64,000 nucleotides of DNA from CALBPI01 sp038524795 (GTDB lineage Bacteria; Pseudomonadota; Gammaproteobacteria; Steroidobacterales; Woeseiaceae), in NCBI GenBank assembly GCA_038524795.1, contig JBCBIJ010000003.1, positions 62,001 to 126,000 on the forward strand. Direction: 5' to 3'. The stretch's first letter is position 1. Each line of letters opens with the position of its first letter. Below the pieces are notes generated by a model. The model searched no databases and was not told the DNA's origin. It saw nothing but the letters and a program-made list of their open reading frames with translations. The translations under genes and the position numbers were made by a program. Of this stretch, positions 41,609-50,176 are shown piece by piece.

Positions 41609-42436
41609 TCAGCGCCGGGTGCTCCGCTTGGTCTTGCGTCGCCGTGCCGACGGGCGCCGTGGCGGGTTCGTGGCTCGCTGGGCCGCCGCGAGCATGGCGC
41701 CCGCGTTGGGGAACCGCTTCTTGGGGCTGACGGCCAGCGCCCTGCGCACCACCTTGGCGAATTCCGGGTTGGTCCGGGTAACGAGTCGATCATGCGCCGG
41801 TGGCGGCCAGTCGAACGGGTACTCGGGCAGTACACCCGCGAACAGGCGGTACAACACGAGGCCCAGCGAAAAGACATCGGACGCCAGCCGCGGCTTTCCG
41901 AGCGCCTGCTCCGGCGCGATGTAGTCGATGGTCCCAGAGCCCGAACCTTTGATCGTACGCGCGCTGACCTTCGCAAAGCCGAAGTCGGCGAGCCGAATCT
42001 GTTTGTCGGGAAACAGAATGAAGTTCTCGGGCTTGATGTCGCAGTGAATCACCTTGTGCTCGTGCGCATAAGCGAGCGCGTTGAGCGCCTGCAACGCGAA
42101 GTCCATGGCCAGCGCATTGGCCATGCGGCGCTCAAGGCGTTCGGCGAGCGAACTCAAACCCAGTGGCATCGCGATGACAAACTGGTCGCCAATAAACGCT
42201 GCGTTGTAAACCGCAAGCACGTTGGGGTGCTGCAGCTTGCTCGCGATGCGCGCCTCGCTGACGAAGTCGGCGACATCGTCGAGACGGCCCGTCGCCACGT
42301 GCGGCACTTTCAGCGCGACGGGCATCTGCTGCACCGTGTCCTGTGCCGCGTAAACGTCTGCGAGCGGCCCCAGGTTCAGACGCCGGACGATGCGGTATTT
42401 GCCAAGCCGCTGCCTGGCTTTGTAGCGCTTGCTCAT
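41609..42436 (-). CDS. soluble Ser/Thr protein kinase
   Basis: A 275-residue kinase consisting of just the catalytic domain. Gly loop region NLGPLADVY, Lys43 (VALKV), catalytic loop HCDIKPEN (Asp133; non-RD because Cys replaces Arg), DFG (151-153), and IAPEQA as the APE segment. A basic C-terminal tail (RRPSARRRKTKRSTRR) may bind DNA, membranes or a partner. It is divergent from DUF3108 and is the most upstream gene of the minus-strand operon. It could activate or be activated by the membrane kinase. Confidence 0.9.
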   Translation of the reverse strand: MSKRYKARQRLGKYRIVRRLNLGPLADVYAAQDTVQQMPVALKVPHVATGRLDDVADFVSEARIASKLQHPNVLAVYNAAFIGDQFVIAMPLGLSSLAERLERRMANALAMDFALQALNALAYAHEHKVIHCDIKPENFILFPDKQIRLADFGFAKVSARTIKGSGSGTIDYIAPEQALGKPRLASDVFSLGLVLYRLFAGVLPEYPFDWPPPAHDRLVTRTNPEFAKVVRRALAVSPKKRFPNAGAMLAAAQRATNPPRRPSARRRKTKRSTRR

Positions 42437-42542
42437 GCGTAGCGCCCGTTGCGTTCGCACCCGCGCGGCGCGTGTCGATTTGAGTTGTGGTGCGGCGCCG
42501 TGTGCATCGCTCAAGCATACCCCACGACACCCCGCCCGTGAC

Positions 42543-42571
42543 GGCGGCGCATCCATTGCGAACGCGCCGCC
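42543..42571. promoter_or_regulatory. inverted repeat in the divergent kinase/DUF3108 control region
   Basis: GGCGGCGC (42543-42550) and GCGCCGCC (42564-42571) form a perfect 8-bp repeat with a 13-base loop. It lies in the 171-base gap between divergent starts and ends 36 bases before the DUF3108 ATG. It may be an operator or leader hairpin; GC-rich composition makes chance matches more likely. Confidence 0.3.
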
Positions 42572-42607
42572 GAATTTCCAGACAACACCCAGACAGGAGC
42601 AGCGGAC

Positions 42608-43357
42608 ATGCTGACACGGAAGAACATCGCAGGGCGGCTCGCAAGCACGTTGGCACTGTTGCTGACGGTCGGCGCAGCCCATGCCCAGGACAACGCAGAG
42701 GTCTTCGCATTCGAGCCATTCTCGGCCAACTACAAGGTGAAGGTGGGTATTGCGAACGCGCGCTCATCGCTGGAGCTCATCGAGCTCGAGCCCAACCGCT
42801 ACGAGCTCGTCTCGTTAACGGAGGCCACGGGTCTCGTGGGCATCTTCAAACGCGGCCGCGTTTACGAGCGCACGATTTTTCGCGTCGCTGACGGCGAGAT
42901 TCTCACGGAGTACCTCGCTCGCGAGGACACACTGAGCGGTCAGAAGCGTGACGTCGAGGTCTACTACCGCCCCGAACAGGGTGAAGCGGACATCGTCTTC
43001 TACGGCGAAACCGAAACGGTCGAGATCCCGCGTGACACGTACAACCCGCTGCTCATGCAGGTTGCCCTCATGCAGGACCTGGCCGAAGGTACGGCGCCTG
43101 ACTTTTACAACGTGCTCGACCACGTTGGTCTGCGCCAGTACACGGTGACGATCGGCGACGAGGACCAGGTCAAGACGCCGCTGGGTGGCTTTGACGCGAT
43201 TCCGGTCGATCTCATCAATGAAGTCGAAGATGCTGGAACGCGAGTCTTTGTGGCACCGAAGGCCGAATGGGTCGCAGTGAAAGTCGAAGCACGCAAGGGC
43301 GACGACGTCAAAGCAACGCTGCGCGTCAACCGCATCGACGACAACGCGCGCAGCTGA
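42608..43357 (+). CDS. exported DUF3108-family protein
   Basis: A 249-residue exported protein matching DUF3108. Signal peptide (about 1-26, ending GAAHAQ), FEPFSANYKVKVGIANARSS near the start, GEIL, DVEVYYRPEQGEADIVFYG and QDLAEGTAPDFYNVLDHVGL. Relatives are periplasmic proteins of unknown role; some lie near cell-envelope genes. AGGAG is eight bases upstream. It is separated from rraA by 72 bases containing a long inverted repeat. Confidence 0.8.
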   Translation: MLTRKNIAGRLASTLALLLTVGAAHAQDNAEVFAFEPFSANYKVKVGIANARSSLELIELEPNRYELVSLTEATGLVGIFKRGRVYERTIFRVADGEILTEYLAREDTLSGQKRDVEVYYRPEQGEADIVFYGETETVEIPRDTYNPLLMQVALMQDLAEGTAPDFYNVLDHVGLRQYTVTIGDEDQVKTPLGGFDAIPVDLINEVEDAGTRVFVAPKAEWVAVKVEARKGDDVKATLRVNRIDDNARS

Positions 43358-43383
43358 GGCCGCGCCAACATCGAAACCTGATA

Positions 43384-43425
43384 GCCTGTGCCGGGTCGGC
43401 GCGACGCGCTGTTTCCGGCACAGGC
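43384..43425 (+). promoter_or_regulatory. 11-bp perfect inverted repeat before rraA
   Basis: GCCTGTGCCGG (43384-43394) and CCGGCACAGGC (43415-43425) are perfectly complementary around a 20-base loop. The right arm ends four bases before the rraA start codon, where the ribosome site should be. It may terminate DUF3108 transcripts, block translation of rraA, or be an operator. Confidence 0.5.
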
Positions 43426-43429
43426 CATC

Positions 43430-43909
43430 ATGACGATTTCCGTACCTGATCTTTGCGACGACCACCCGGACGACGTCCGCGTTCTCGCGCCGCTGTTTCG
43501 AAACTACGGCGGCATCACCAACTTCGGCGGACCCGCCGTCACCATCAAGTGCTTCGAGGACAATTCACTCGTTAAGGCACAGGGACAAGTCGCCGGCGAA
43601 GGCCGCGTCCTCGTCGTCGATGGCGGCGCCTCATCAAGACGTGCACTGCTCGGCGACCAGATCGCCGCAGCGCTGGCCGGCAATGGCTGGGCCGGCATCA
43701 TCATCTTCGGCTACGTGCGCGACGTTGACGCGCTTGCAGCCACGGGTCTGGGCATTCAGGCCATGGGTTCGATTCCCGTCAAGACGGACAAGCGCGGCCT
43801 GGGAGACTTGGACGTGCCCGTGAGCTTCGCAGGCGTGACGATTTCACCAGGCGAATACATCTACGCCGACAACAACGGGATCGTTGTGTCGACGCAGGCG
43901 CTTGTTTGA
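43430..43909 (+). CDS. rraA: RraA regulator of ribonuclease E activity
   Basis: A 159-residue protein, the length of E. coli RraA. The signature RVLVVDGGASSRRALLGDQIAAAL, GWAGIIIFGYVRDVDALA and GVTISPGEYIYADNNGIVVS is family-wide. RraA binds RNase E and slows RNA decay; related proteins act as aldolases and some members do both. No strong ribosome site is visible because the start abuts the inverted repeat at 43384-43425. Followed at once by a dispersed repeat. Confidence 0.85.
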   Translation: MTISVPDLCDDHPDDVRVLAPLFRNYGGITNFGGPAVTIKCFEDNSLVKAQGQVAGEGRVLVVDGGASSRRALLGDQIAAALAGNGWAGIIIFGYVRDVDALAATGLGIQAMGSIPVKTDKRGLGDLDVPVSFAGVTISPGEYIYADNNGIVVSTQALV

Positions 43910-43911
43910 CG

Positions 43912-44039
43912 GTCATTGCGACCATCTACCGTCACTGCGAGGAGCAAAGCGACGAAGCAACCTCCCAACGCCGTCGCACTGTTCGGCAGTACGATAGCGT
44001 CAGGAGATTGCCGCGCCCGCTGCGCGGGCTCGCAATGAC
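43912..44039. repeat. dispersed palindromic intergenic repeat, copy 1
   Basis: Begins GTCATTGCGA (43912) and ends CGCAATGAC (44031-44039), with internal GAAGCAACCTCC and GGAGATTGCC arms. This layout is shared with copies at 49123 and 52181 and resembles widespread GTCATTGCGAG-type palindromic repeats. It fills the gap between the rraA stop and the aceA stop and could form a long bidirectional hairpin that ends transcripts. Confidence 0.75.
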
Positions 44040-44048
44040 AGTTTTTGA

Positions 44049-45377
44049 TTAACCGAACTGAGCTTCCTCGGTCGAACCTGTCAGCGCCGTCACTGAAGAC
44101 TTGCCGCCCTGGATGACCGTGGTGACGTCGTCGAAGTAGCCCGTGCCGACTTCCTGCTGATGCGCAACAAAGGTGTAACCCTTGTCGGCGTCGGCGAACT
44201 CCTGCTCCTGCAGCTTGACGTATGCCGACATGTCTTCGCGGGCGTACTCGTAGGCCAGGTTGAACATGCCGTGCCACATGTTGTGTACGCCGGCCAACGT
44301 GATGAACTGGTACTTGTAGCCCATCGCTGAGAGTTCGCGCTGGAACTTGGCGATCGTGGCGTCGTCGAGGTTCTTCTTCCAGTTGAACGACGGCGAGCAG
44401 TTGTAGGCCAGCAGCTGATCGGGGTAGCGCTTCTTGAGTGCTTCGGCGAACACGCGTGCCTCGTCCAGATCCGGCGTGGCCGTTTCACACCAGACCATAT
44501 CGGCATAAGGCGCGTAGGCAAGACCGCGAGCGATGGCTTGGTCGATGCCGGCCTTGGTGCGGAAGAAGCCTTCCGAAGAACGCTCGCCCGTGATGAAGGG
44601 CGCGTCGTACTCGTCGATGTCACTCGTGAGCAAATCGGCCGCATTGGCGTCGGTGCGTGCAAGAACGATCGTCGGCGTATCGGCAACGTCGGCGGCAAGA
44701 CGGGCGGCGACAAGCTTCTGCACGGCCTCGCGCGTTGGCACAAGGACCTTGCCGCCCATGTGGCCGCACTTCTTGACCGAGGCGAGCTGGTCCTCGAAAT
44801 GGGCACCGGCAGCACCAGCCTCGATCATCGCGCGCATCAGTTCGTAGGCGTTAAGCACACCGCCGAAGCCAGCCTCCGCGTCAGCCACGATGGGCGCGAA
44901 GTAATCGATGTAGCCCTCGTCGCCAGGATTGACGCCCTTCTGCCACTGGATCTGGTCGGCGCGCGAAAATGAATTGTTGATACGCTCGATGACCTTCGGC
45001 ACCGAGTCGACGGGGTACAGCGACTGGTCGGGGAACATCGACATGTAGCTGTTGTTGTCGGCGGCCACCTGCCAGCCCGACAGATAGATGGCCTGTACGC
45101 CCGCTTTGACCTGCTGCACGGCCTGGCCGCCCGTGAGTGCGCCCAGGCAGTTCACGTAGTCCTTGCCGAACTTGGCTTCGGCACCGCCGTTGACGAGGTC
45201 CCAGAGTTTCTCGGCGCCGCGCCGCGCGATGGTGTTCTCTTTCTTGATCGAGCCGCGCAGGCGAACAACGTCGCCGGCTGAGTAAGTGCGCTCCACGCCC
45301 TTCCAGCGCGGGTTTTCGGCCCAGTCTTTCTCGAGACGGGTGATTTCAGCGTGACGGTCGTAGTTGCCTGTGCTCAT
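44049..45377 (-). CDS. aceA: isocitrate lyase
   Basis: A 442-residue isocitrate lyase of normal length. The active-site KKCGH sequence contains Cys204, and FEDQLASVKKCGHMGGK, ARTDA (metal site) and YNCSPSFNWKKNL are intact. It splits isocitrate into glyoxylate and succinate, the first step of the glyoxylate shunt. Together with GlcB it lets the cell grow on acetate, fatty acids or C2 compounds. GAGG lies eight bases upstream. Divergent from a LysR-type regulator and convergent with rraA. Confidence 0.95.
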   Translation of the reverse strand: MSTGNYDRHAEITRLEKDWAENPRWKGVERTYSAGDVVRLRGSIKKENTIARRGAEKLWDLVNGGAEAKFGKDYVNCLGALTGGQAVQQVKAGVQAIYLSGWQVAADNNSYMSMFPDQSLYPVDSVPKVIERINNSFSRADQIQWQKGVNPGDEGYIDYFAPIVADAEAGFGGVLNAYELMRAMIEAGAAGAHFEDQLASVKKCGHMGGKVLVPTREAVQKLVAARLAADVADTPTIVLARTDANAADLLTSDIDEYDAPFITGERSSEGFFRTKAGIDQAIARGLAYAPYADMVWCETATPDLDEARVFAEALKKRYPDQLLAYNCSPSFNWKKNLDDATIAKFQRELSAMGYKYQFITLAGVHNMWHGMFNLAYEYAREDMSAYVKLQEQEFADADKGYTFVAHQQEVGTGYFDDVTTVIQGGKSSVTALTGSTEEAQFG

Positions 45378-45433
45378 GGCGGAATCCTCGGCAGTCGGTG
45401 TGGTTAATGGCTGCAGTCTAGCCATCCGTCTAG

Positions 45434-45462
45434 GTATAACTCCAGACTATTAAGCGTATACT
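45434..45462 (+). promoter_or_regulatory. candidate LysR-box and -10 element in the aceA/LysR gap
   Basis: GTATA (45434-45438) and TATAC (45457-45461) form a short inverted repeat 18 bases apart, a spacing seen in LysR-family binding sites. TATACT (45457-45462) is a good -10 for the LysR gene, 31 bases before its ATG. Binding is unproven. Confidence 0.35.
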
Positions 45463-45493
45463 CGGCATTCATTCTGTGAATAAGGGAGCGGCG

Positions 45494-46435
45494 ATGACGC
45501 TCGCCCGCCTCGACCTGAATCTGCTCGTGTATCTCGATGTACTGTTACGGGAGGGCAACGTGACCCGCGCCGCGCAACAGCTCGGGATCAGCCAGCCGGC
45601 CATGAGCAACGGGCTCAAGCGGCTTCGCGATGCTTTCGGCGACCCGCTGCTCGTGCGCACGAGCGACGGCATGACACCCACAGAGCGCGCGCTCGAGCTC
45701 AAGCCCGAAGTGCGCGAAGTGCTCTCACGCGTCGAACACTTCGTGCAGCCCATGACGGACTTTGAGGCGACATCGAGCGAGCAGGTGTTTCGCATCATGT
45801 GTAGTGACTACGCCGAGGTCACGCTCCTGCCGGGCCTGCTTGGGCGCCTGCGCCGCGAGGCCCCGCACATCACGCTTGATGTCATGACGCCCAGCGACGT
45901 GAACTTTCACGATGTTGAGCAGGGCAAAGTCGATCTCGTGATCAATCGCTTCGACGAACTGCCGAGTTCGTTTCACCAGACCGTGCTGTGGCGCGACAGC
46001 TTCTCCTGCGTGGTGGCCAAGCGCACGCTGGACGGTCGCACCTTGGATCTCGACACCTACCTCGCCTCGCGCCACGTGTGGGTGAGCAAGACGGGTATGG
46101 GCGTGGGGGTAGGCGTTGATCCTGAGGACGTGCAACGGCTGGGTTGGGTCGACGAAGCACTGGACGCGCTCGGCCACAAACGCAACATCGCCATCTTTAC
46201 GCGCCACTACCTGGTAGCGCTACAGCACGCCGCAGACCAGGACTTGATTGCCACGGTCCCGACCCGCGCCGCTCGGCTCCTGTCCTGGAATAAGGACGTG
46301 ACGACGGTCGCACCGCCGTTCGCCATCGACGACATCGACCTGACCATGGCCTGGAGCCCCCTGCTGCACAACAATCCGGGGCACCGCTGGCTGCGCCAGT
46401 GCTTCCGAGAGATCGCCGACGCCGCACCCGCCTGA
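45494..46435 (+). CDS. LysR-family transcriptional regulator of the glyoxylate shunt
   Basis: A 313-residue regulator. The N-terminal winged helix-turn-helix is LNLLVYLDVLLREGNVTRAAQQLGISQPAMSNGLKRLRD, followed by the usual LysR coinducer-binding domain. The start at 45494 has GGGAG six bases upstream; GTG at 45476 is in frame. It sits between aceA (divergent, 116 bases away) and glcB (93 bases downstream), so it very likely regulates both. The ligand is not evident; acetyl-CoA, glyoxylate or another C2/C4 metabolite would fit. Confidence 0.9.
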   Translation: MTLARLDLNLLVYLDVLLREGNVTRAAQQLGISQPAMSNGLKRLRDAFGDPLLVRTSDGMTPTERALELKPEVREVLSRVEHFVQPMTDFEATSSEQVFRIMCSDYAEVTLLPGLLGRLRREAPHITLDVMTPSDVNFHDVEQGKVDLVINRFDELPSSFHQTVLWRDSFSCVVAKRTLDGRTLDLDTYLASRHVWVSKTGMGVGVGVDPEDVQRLGWVDEALDALGHKRNIAIFTRHYLVALQHAADQDLIATVPTRAARLLSWNKDVTTVAPPFAIDDIDLTMAWSPLLHNNPGHRWLRQCFREIADAAPA

Positions 46436-46528
46436 CATTCACACACGCTATGCCGGGGATAACCGCCATTCGCTAGACTAATGGCAGCCCCTCGCCGAGA
46501 ATCCGGGCACTGTTTTCAGGGGCTTGCC

Positions 46529-48700
46529 ATGACTGACCGCGTAGACCGCCACGGACTCAGCGTCGATTCTGCCTTCGACGCCTTCATCGCTGACCGCGCC
46601 CTGCCCGGCACGGGCATCGATGCCGACACCTTTTTTGCCGCGCTGGCCGGTCTTGTTGCGGATCTCGCGCCCCGCAACCGCGAACTCCTGGCCGAGCGCG
46701 ACAAGCTGCAGGAGACGATCGACCAGTGGCACCGCGAGCGTATCGGCCAGCCCCACGATGCGGCGGCGTACAAAGCGTTTCTTGAAGAGATCGGCTATCT
46801 GCTGCCGCAGCCCCACCCAGCACCGCAGATCACGACCGCGAATGTCGACACCGAGATCACGGCGCAACCGGGTCCGCAGCTCGTCGTGCCCGTCATGAAC
46901 GCGCGCTTCGCACTCAACGCGGCGAACGCACGTTGGGGCAGCCTGTACGACGCGCTCTACGGGACCGACGTCATCAGCGAAGACGATGACGCGGCGCGCG
47001 CGGGCGGCTACAACCCCGTTCGCGGCAACAAAGTGATCGCCTGGGCGCGCGACTTCCTCGACCGCGCCGTACCGCTCGCAAATGGCTCGCACGTCGATGC
47101 GACGACCTACGCCATCCGCGACGGCCAGCTCATTGTGACCGTCGACGGCGACCTCGATACGGGACTCGCCGAGCCCGCCGAATTTGTCGGCTACCGCGGC
47201 GACGCGGGCGCACCAAGCGCGGTGCTGCTTCGCCACAATGGTCTGCACATCGAAATCGTGATTGACCGCGACCATCCTGTGGGCAAGGACGACGAGGCCG
47301 GCGTTGCCGACGTCGTGCTCGAGTCCGCCATCACGACGATCCAGGATTGCGAAGACTCTGTCGCGGCCGTCGACGCCGCCGACAAGACTGTTGTCTACGG
47401 CAACTGGCTCGGCCTTATGAAAGGCGATCTGATCGAGAGCTTCGCCAAGGGCGGCAAAACAGTCACGCGCGAGCTCGTGGGCGACCGGGACTACACGGCA
47501 CCCGACGGCGGTGGCTTCTCGCTGCCGGGCCGCAGCCTGCTGCTAGTGCGTAACGTCGGTCACTTGATGACGACGGACGCTGTGCTCGACGGCGAAGGCC
47601 GCGAGATTCCTGAGGGCATTCTCGATGCACTGACCACAGTCGCGATTGCGATCCACGACTTGAAAGGTGCGCGCTTGAACTCACGCGCGGGCAGCGTCTA
47701 CGTCGTGAAGCCCAAGATGCACGGCCCAGACGAAGTGAGTTTCACGGGCGAGCTATTCGACCGCGTCGAAGACGCACTGGGCCTCGAACGCAATACGGTC
47801 AAGATCGGCATCATGGACGAGGAGCGGCGCACCACCATGAATCTCTCCGAGTGCATCGGCCGCATCCCGGGCCGCGTCGTGTTCATCAACACGGGCTTCC
47901 TCGACCGCACGGGCGACGAAATCCACACGAGCATGCTCATGGGCCCCATGGTGTGCAAAGGCCCCATGAAGGACACGCCCTGGATTTCCGCCTACGAAGA
48001 CTGGAACGTCGACGTGGGGCTTGCCTGCGGGCTGGCCGGAAAGGCGCAGATCGGGAAAGGCATGTGGGCCATGCCCGATGAAATGGCCAAAATGGTCGCG
48101 GCCAAGACCAACCACCCGCTCGCGGGCGCAAACTGCGCCTGGGTGCCCTCGCCAACGGCCGCGACGCTACACGCCACGCACTACCACCAGATCGATGTGA
48201 TCGCGCGGCAGCGCGAGATCGCCACGCGCGAGATGGCCTCACTCGACGACATCCTCACGATTCCGGTTGAGGCGAATCCCGGGCACTGGTCGGCCGACGA
48301 CATCCAGGCCGAGCTGGACAACAATATCCAGGGCTTGCTCGGTTACGTCGTGCGTTGGGTCGAACAAGGTGTGGGTTGCTCGAAGGTGCCCGACATCAGC
48401 GACGTCGGTCTCATGGAGGATCGCGCCACGCTGCGAATCTCGAGTCAACACCTGGCCAACTGGCTACAACACGGCATCTGCACCGCGGAACAGATCGACG
48501 AGACGCTGCAGCGCATGGCCGCCGTCGTTGACGAGCAGAATCAGTACGACAACGGTTATCGACCGATGGCGGGCAACTGGGAGACGAGTTACGCCTATCG
48601 TTGTGCGCGAGAACTCGTGTTTGAAGGCACGGCGCAGCCGAACGGCTACACCGAGCCGCTGTTGCATGCCTGGCGGCGGCGGGCGAAGGCCGGCGCATGA
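46529..48700 (+). CDS. glcB: malate synthase G
   Basis: A 723-residue malate synthase G, exactly the E. coli length. Characteristic sequences: DCEDSVAAVDAADK, NVGHLMTTDAV, NTVKIGIMDEERRTTMNLSECI and GAGIGKGMWAMPDEM-type region. It condenses glyoxylate and acetyl-CoA to malate, the second step of the glyoxylate shunt. The start at 46529 is preferred because the upstream ATG adds non-family residues. Its stop overlaps the arsC ATG (ATGA). Confidence 0.95.
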   Translation: MTDRVDRHGLSVDSAFDAFIADRALPGTGIDADTFFAALAGLVADLAPRNRELLAERDKLQETIDQWHRERIGQPHDAAAYKAFLEEIGYLLPQPHPAPQITTANVDTEITAQPGPQLVVPVMNARFALNAANARWGSLYDALYGTDVISEDDDAARAGGYNPVRGNKVIAWARDFLDRAVPLANGSHVDATTYAIRDGQLIVTVDGDLDTGLAEPAEFVGYRGDAGAPSAVLLRHNGLHIEIVIDRDHPVGKDDEAGVADVVLESAITTIQDCEDSVAAVDAADKTVVYGNWLGLMKGDLIESFAKGGKTVTRELVGDRDYTAPDGGGFSLPGRSLLLVRNVGHLMTTDAVLDGEGREIPEGILDALTTVAIAIHDLKGARLNSRAGSVYVVKPKMHGPDEVSFTGELFDRVEDALGLERNTVKIGIMDEERRTTMNLSECIGRIPGRVVFINTGFLDRTGDEIHTSMLMGPMVCKGPMKDTPWISAYEDWNVDVGLACGLAGKAQIGKGMWAMPDEMAKMVAAKTNHPLAGANCAWVPSPTAATLHATHYHQIDVIARQREIATREMASLDDILTIPVEANPGHWSADDIQAELDNNIQGLLGYVVRWVEQGVGCSKVPDISDVGLMEDRATLRISSQHLANWLQHGICTAEQIDETLQRMAAVVDEQNQYDNGYRPMAGNWETSYAYRCARELVFEGTAQPNGYTEPLLHAWRRRAKAGA

Positions 48701-49119
48701 TCGTCATCCACCATAACCCGGACTGCGGCACCTCTCGTAATGTGCTGCGGATCATCCGTGGCGCCGGCATTGAGCCCGTCGTCATCGAATATCTGGAGAC
48801 CGGATGGACCCGGCCGCAGCTGCTCGGCTTGTTCGCAGCGGCCGATGTGACACCGCGCGAAGCACTGCGCGAGAAGCGCTCACCGGCTGAGGAGCTGGGA
48901 CTGCTTGAAGACAGTGTCAGCGATGAAACGCTCATAGACGCGATGCTTGAACATCCCGTTTTGGTCAACCGGCCGTTTGTGTGCACGCCCAAAGGCGTGG
49001 CGCTGTGCCGACCCTCAGACACCGTCCTCGAATTGCTCGACACTTGGCCGGAAGGTCCGTTCGAGACGGAGCAAGGGGTGATCATTATTGACGCCGACGG
49101 GAAGCGCGTTAGTACTTAA
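48697..49119 (+). CDS. arsC: glutaredoxin-dependent arsenate reductase
   Basis: A 140-residue ArsC of the E. coli plasmid type. The catalytic Cys10 is in HNPDCGTSRN, and LVNRPFVCTPKGVALCRPSD is the second conserved segment. It reduces arsenate to arsenite with glutathione/glutaredoxin. There is no arsB/arsR neighbour, so the gene is chromosomally scattered. It is translationally coupled to glcB by ATGA. Followed by dispersed repeat copy 2. Confidence 0.9.
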   Translation: MIVIHHNPDCGTSRNVLRIIRGAGIEPVVIEYLETGWTRPQLLGLFAAADVTPREALREKRSPAEELGLLEDSVSDETLIDAMLEHPVLVNRPFVCTPKGVALCRPSDTVLELLDTWPEGPFETEQGVIIIDADGKRVST

Positions 49120-49122
49120 CTC

Positions 49123-49260
49123 GTCATTGCGAGCACGCGAAGCGGGCGCGGCAATCTCCCAACGCTTCCGCGAGGGAAAACGTCACGACACTCGGATAGA
49201 GATCGCCGCGGCGCTGCGCGCCTCGCGATGACGGTTAAGGCTGCGCGCCTCGCGATGACG
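49123..49260. repeat. dispersed palindromic intergenic repeat, copy 2, with duplicated right arm
   Basis: Starts GTCATTGCGAG (49123), contains GGCAATCTCC, and reaches CGCGATGAC at 49232. A 21-base right arm beginning CTGCGCGCCTCGCGATGACG occurs twice (49213-49233 and 49240-49260). It follows arsC directly. Same family as the copies at 43912 and 52181. Confidence 0.75.
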
Positions 49261-49336
49261 CGCTTGTCCCTGTCATATACTGCGCCCCACGCCGGTCTCA
49301 TCGCGACCTCAAACAAATCCCCGAACGGAGCCTATC

Positions 49337-50176
49337 ATGTCCGACAACACCTACACCCCCCCGAAAGTCTGGACCTGGGACGCCGAAAGTGGCGGCAAAT
49401 TCGCCAACATCAACCGCCCCATCGCAGGCCCCACGCATGACAAGGCGCTGCCTGTCGGTGAACACCCGCACCAGCTCTACTCTCTGGCCACACCCAATGG
49501 CGTGAAGGCAACCGTGATGTTCGAGGAATTGCTGGCGGCCGGCCACGAGGGCGCGGAGTACGACGCCTGGCTGATTAACATCGGTGAAGGCGACCAGTTC
49601 GGCAGCGGCTTCGTCGATATCAACCCCAATTCCAAGATCCCCGCCCTGCTCGACCGCAGTACGGACCCGCACACGCGCGTGTTCGAATCCGGCTCGATCC
49701 TTGTCTACCTGGCCGAGAAATTCGGCGAGTTTTTGCCGACAGACCCGGCCGCGCGCACGGAGACCTTCAATTGGCTCTTCTGGCAGATGGGCTCTGCGCC
49801 CTACCTCGGTGGCGGCTTCGGTCACTTCTATGCTTACGCGCCCGAGAAGTGGGAATACCCCATCAATCGATTCTCGATGGAAGTGAAGCGCCAGCTCGAC
49901 GTACTCGACCGCAACCTGGCAGACCGTGAATTCCTGGCGGGCAGCGAATACACGATCGCCGATATCGCCACGTTCCCGTGGTACGGCGGCATGGTGCTCG
50001 GCAAGCTCTACGACGCGGGTGAATTCCTCGACGTGGCGTCTTACAAAAACGTCGTGCGCTGGGCGGAACAGCTCTCCGAACGCCCGGGTGTGAAACGCGG
50101 TCGACGCGTCAATCGCACCTGGGGTGACGAAAGTTCACAGCTCAAGGAGCGCCACAGCGCCGCTGACCTCGACTAG
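49337..50176 (+). CDS. yghU: YghU-type glutathione transferase / disulfide-bond oxidoreductase
   Basis: A 279-residue YghU-like glutathione S-transferase. The N-terminus TYTPPKVWTWDAESGGKFAN is diagnostic for this subgroup, followed by LYSLATPNGVKATVMFEELL and PNSKIPALLDRS (cis-Pro and glutathione site). FESGSILVYLAEKFGEFLPTD binds glutathione, and FLAGSEYTIADIATFPW is the helical-domain N-capping box. These enzymes bind two glutathiones and show disulfide-reductase or organic hydroperoxide activity. CGGAG is six bases before the ATG. The stop overlaps the opposing lipoprotein stop. Confidence 0.9.
   Translation: MSDNTYTPPKVWTWDAESGGKFANINRPIAGPTHDKALPVGEHPHQLYSLATPNGVKATVMFEELLAAGHEGAEYDAWLINIGEGDQFGSGFVDINPNSKIPALLDRSTDPHTRVFESGSILVYLAEKFGEFLPTDPAARTETFNWLFWQMGSAPYLGGGFGHFYAYAPEKWEYPINRFSMEVKRQLDVLDRNLADREFLAGSEYTIADIATFPWYGGMVLGKLYDAGEFLDVASYKNVVRWAEQLSERPGVKRGRRVNRTWGDESSQLKERHSAADLD

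Noticed and set aside
28105..42436. Type VI secretion locus
   Set aside because: Kinase, phosphatase, FHA and VWA genes are present but no TssB/C, Hcp, ClpV, TssJ-M or VgrG genes are seen.
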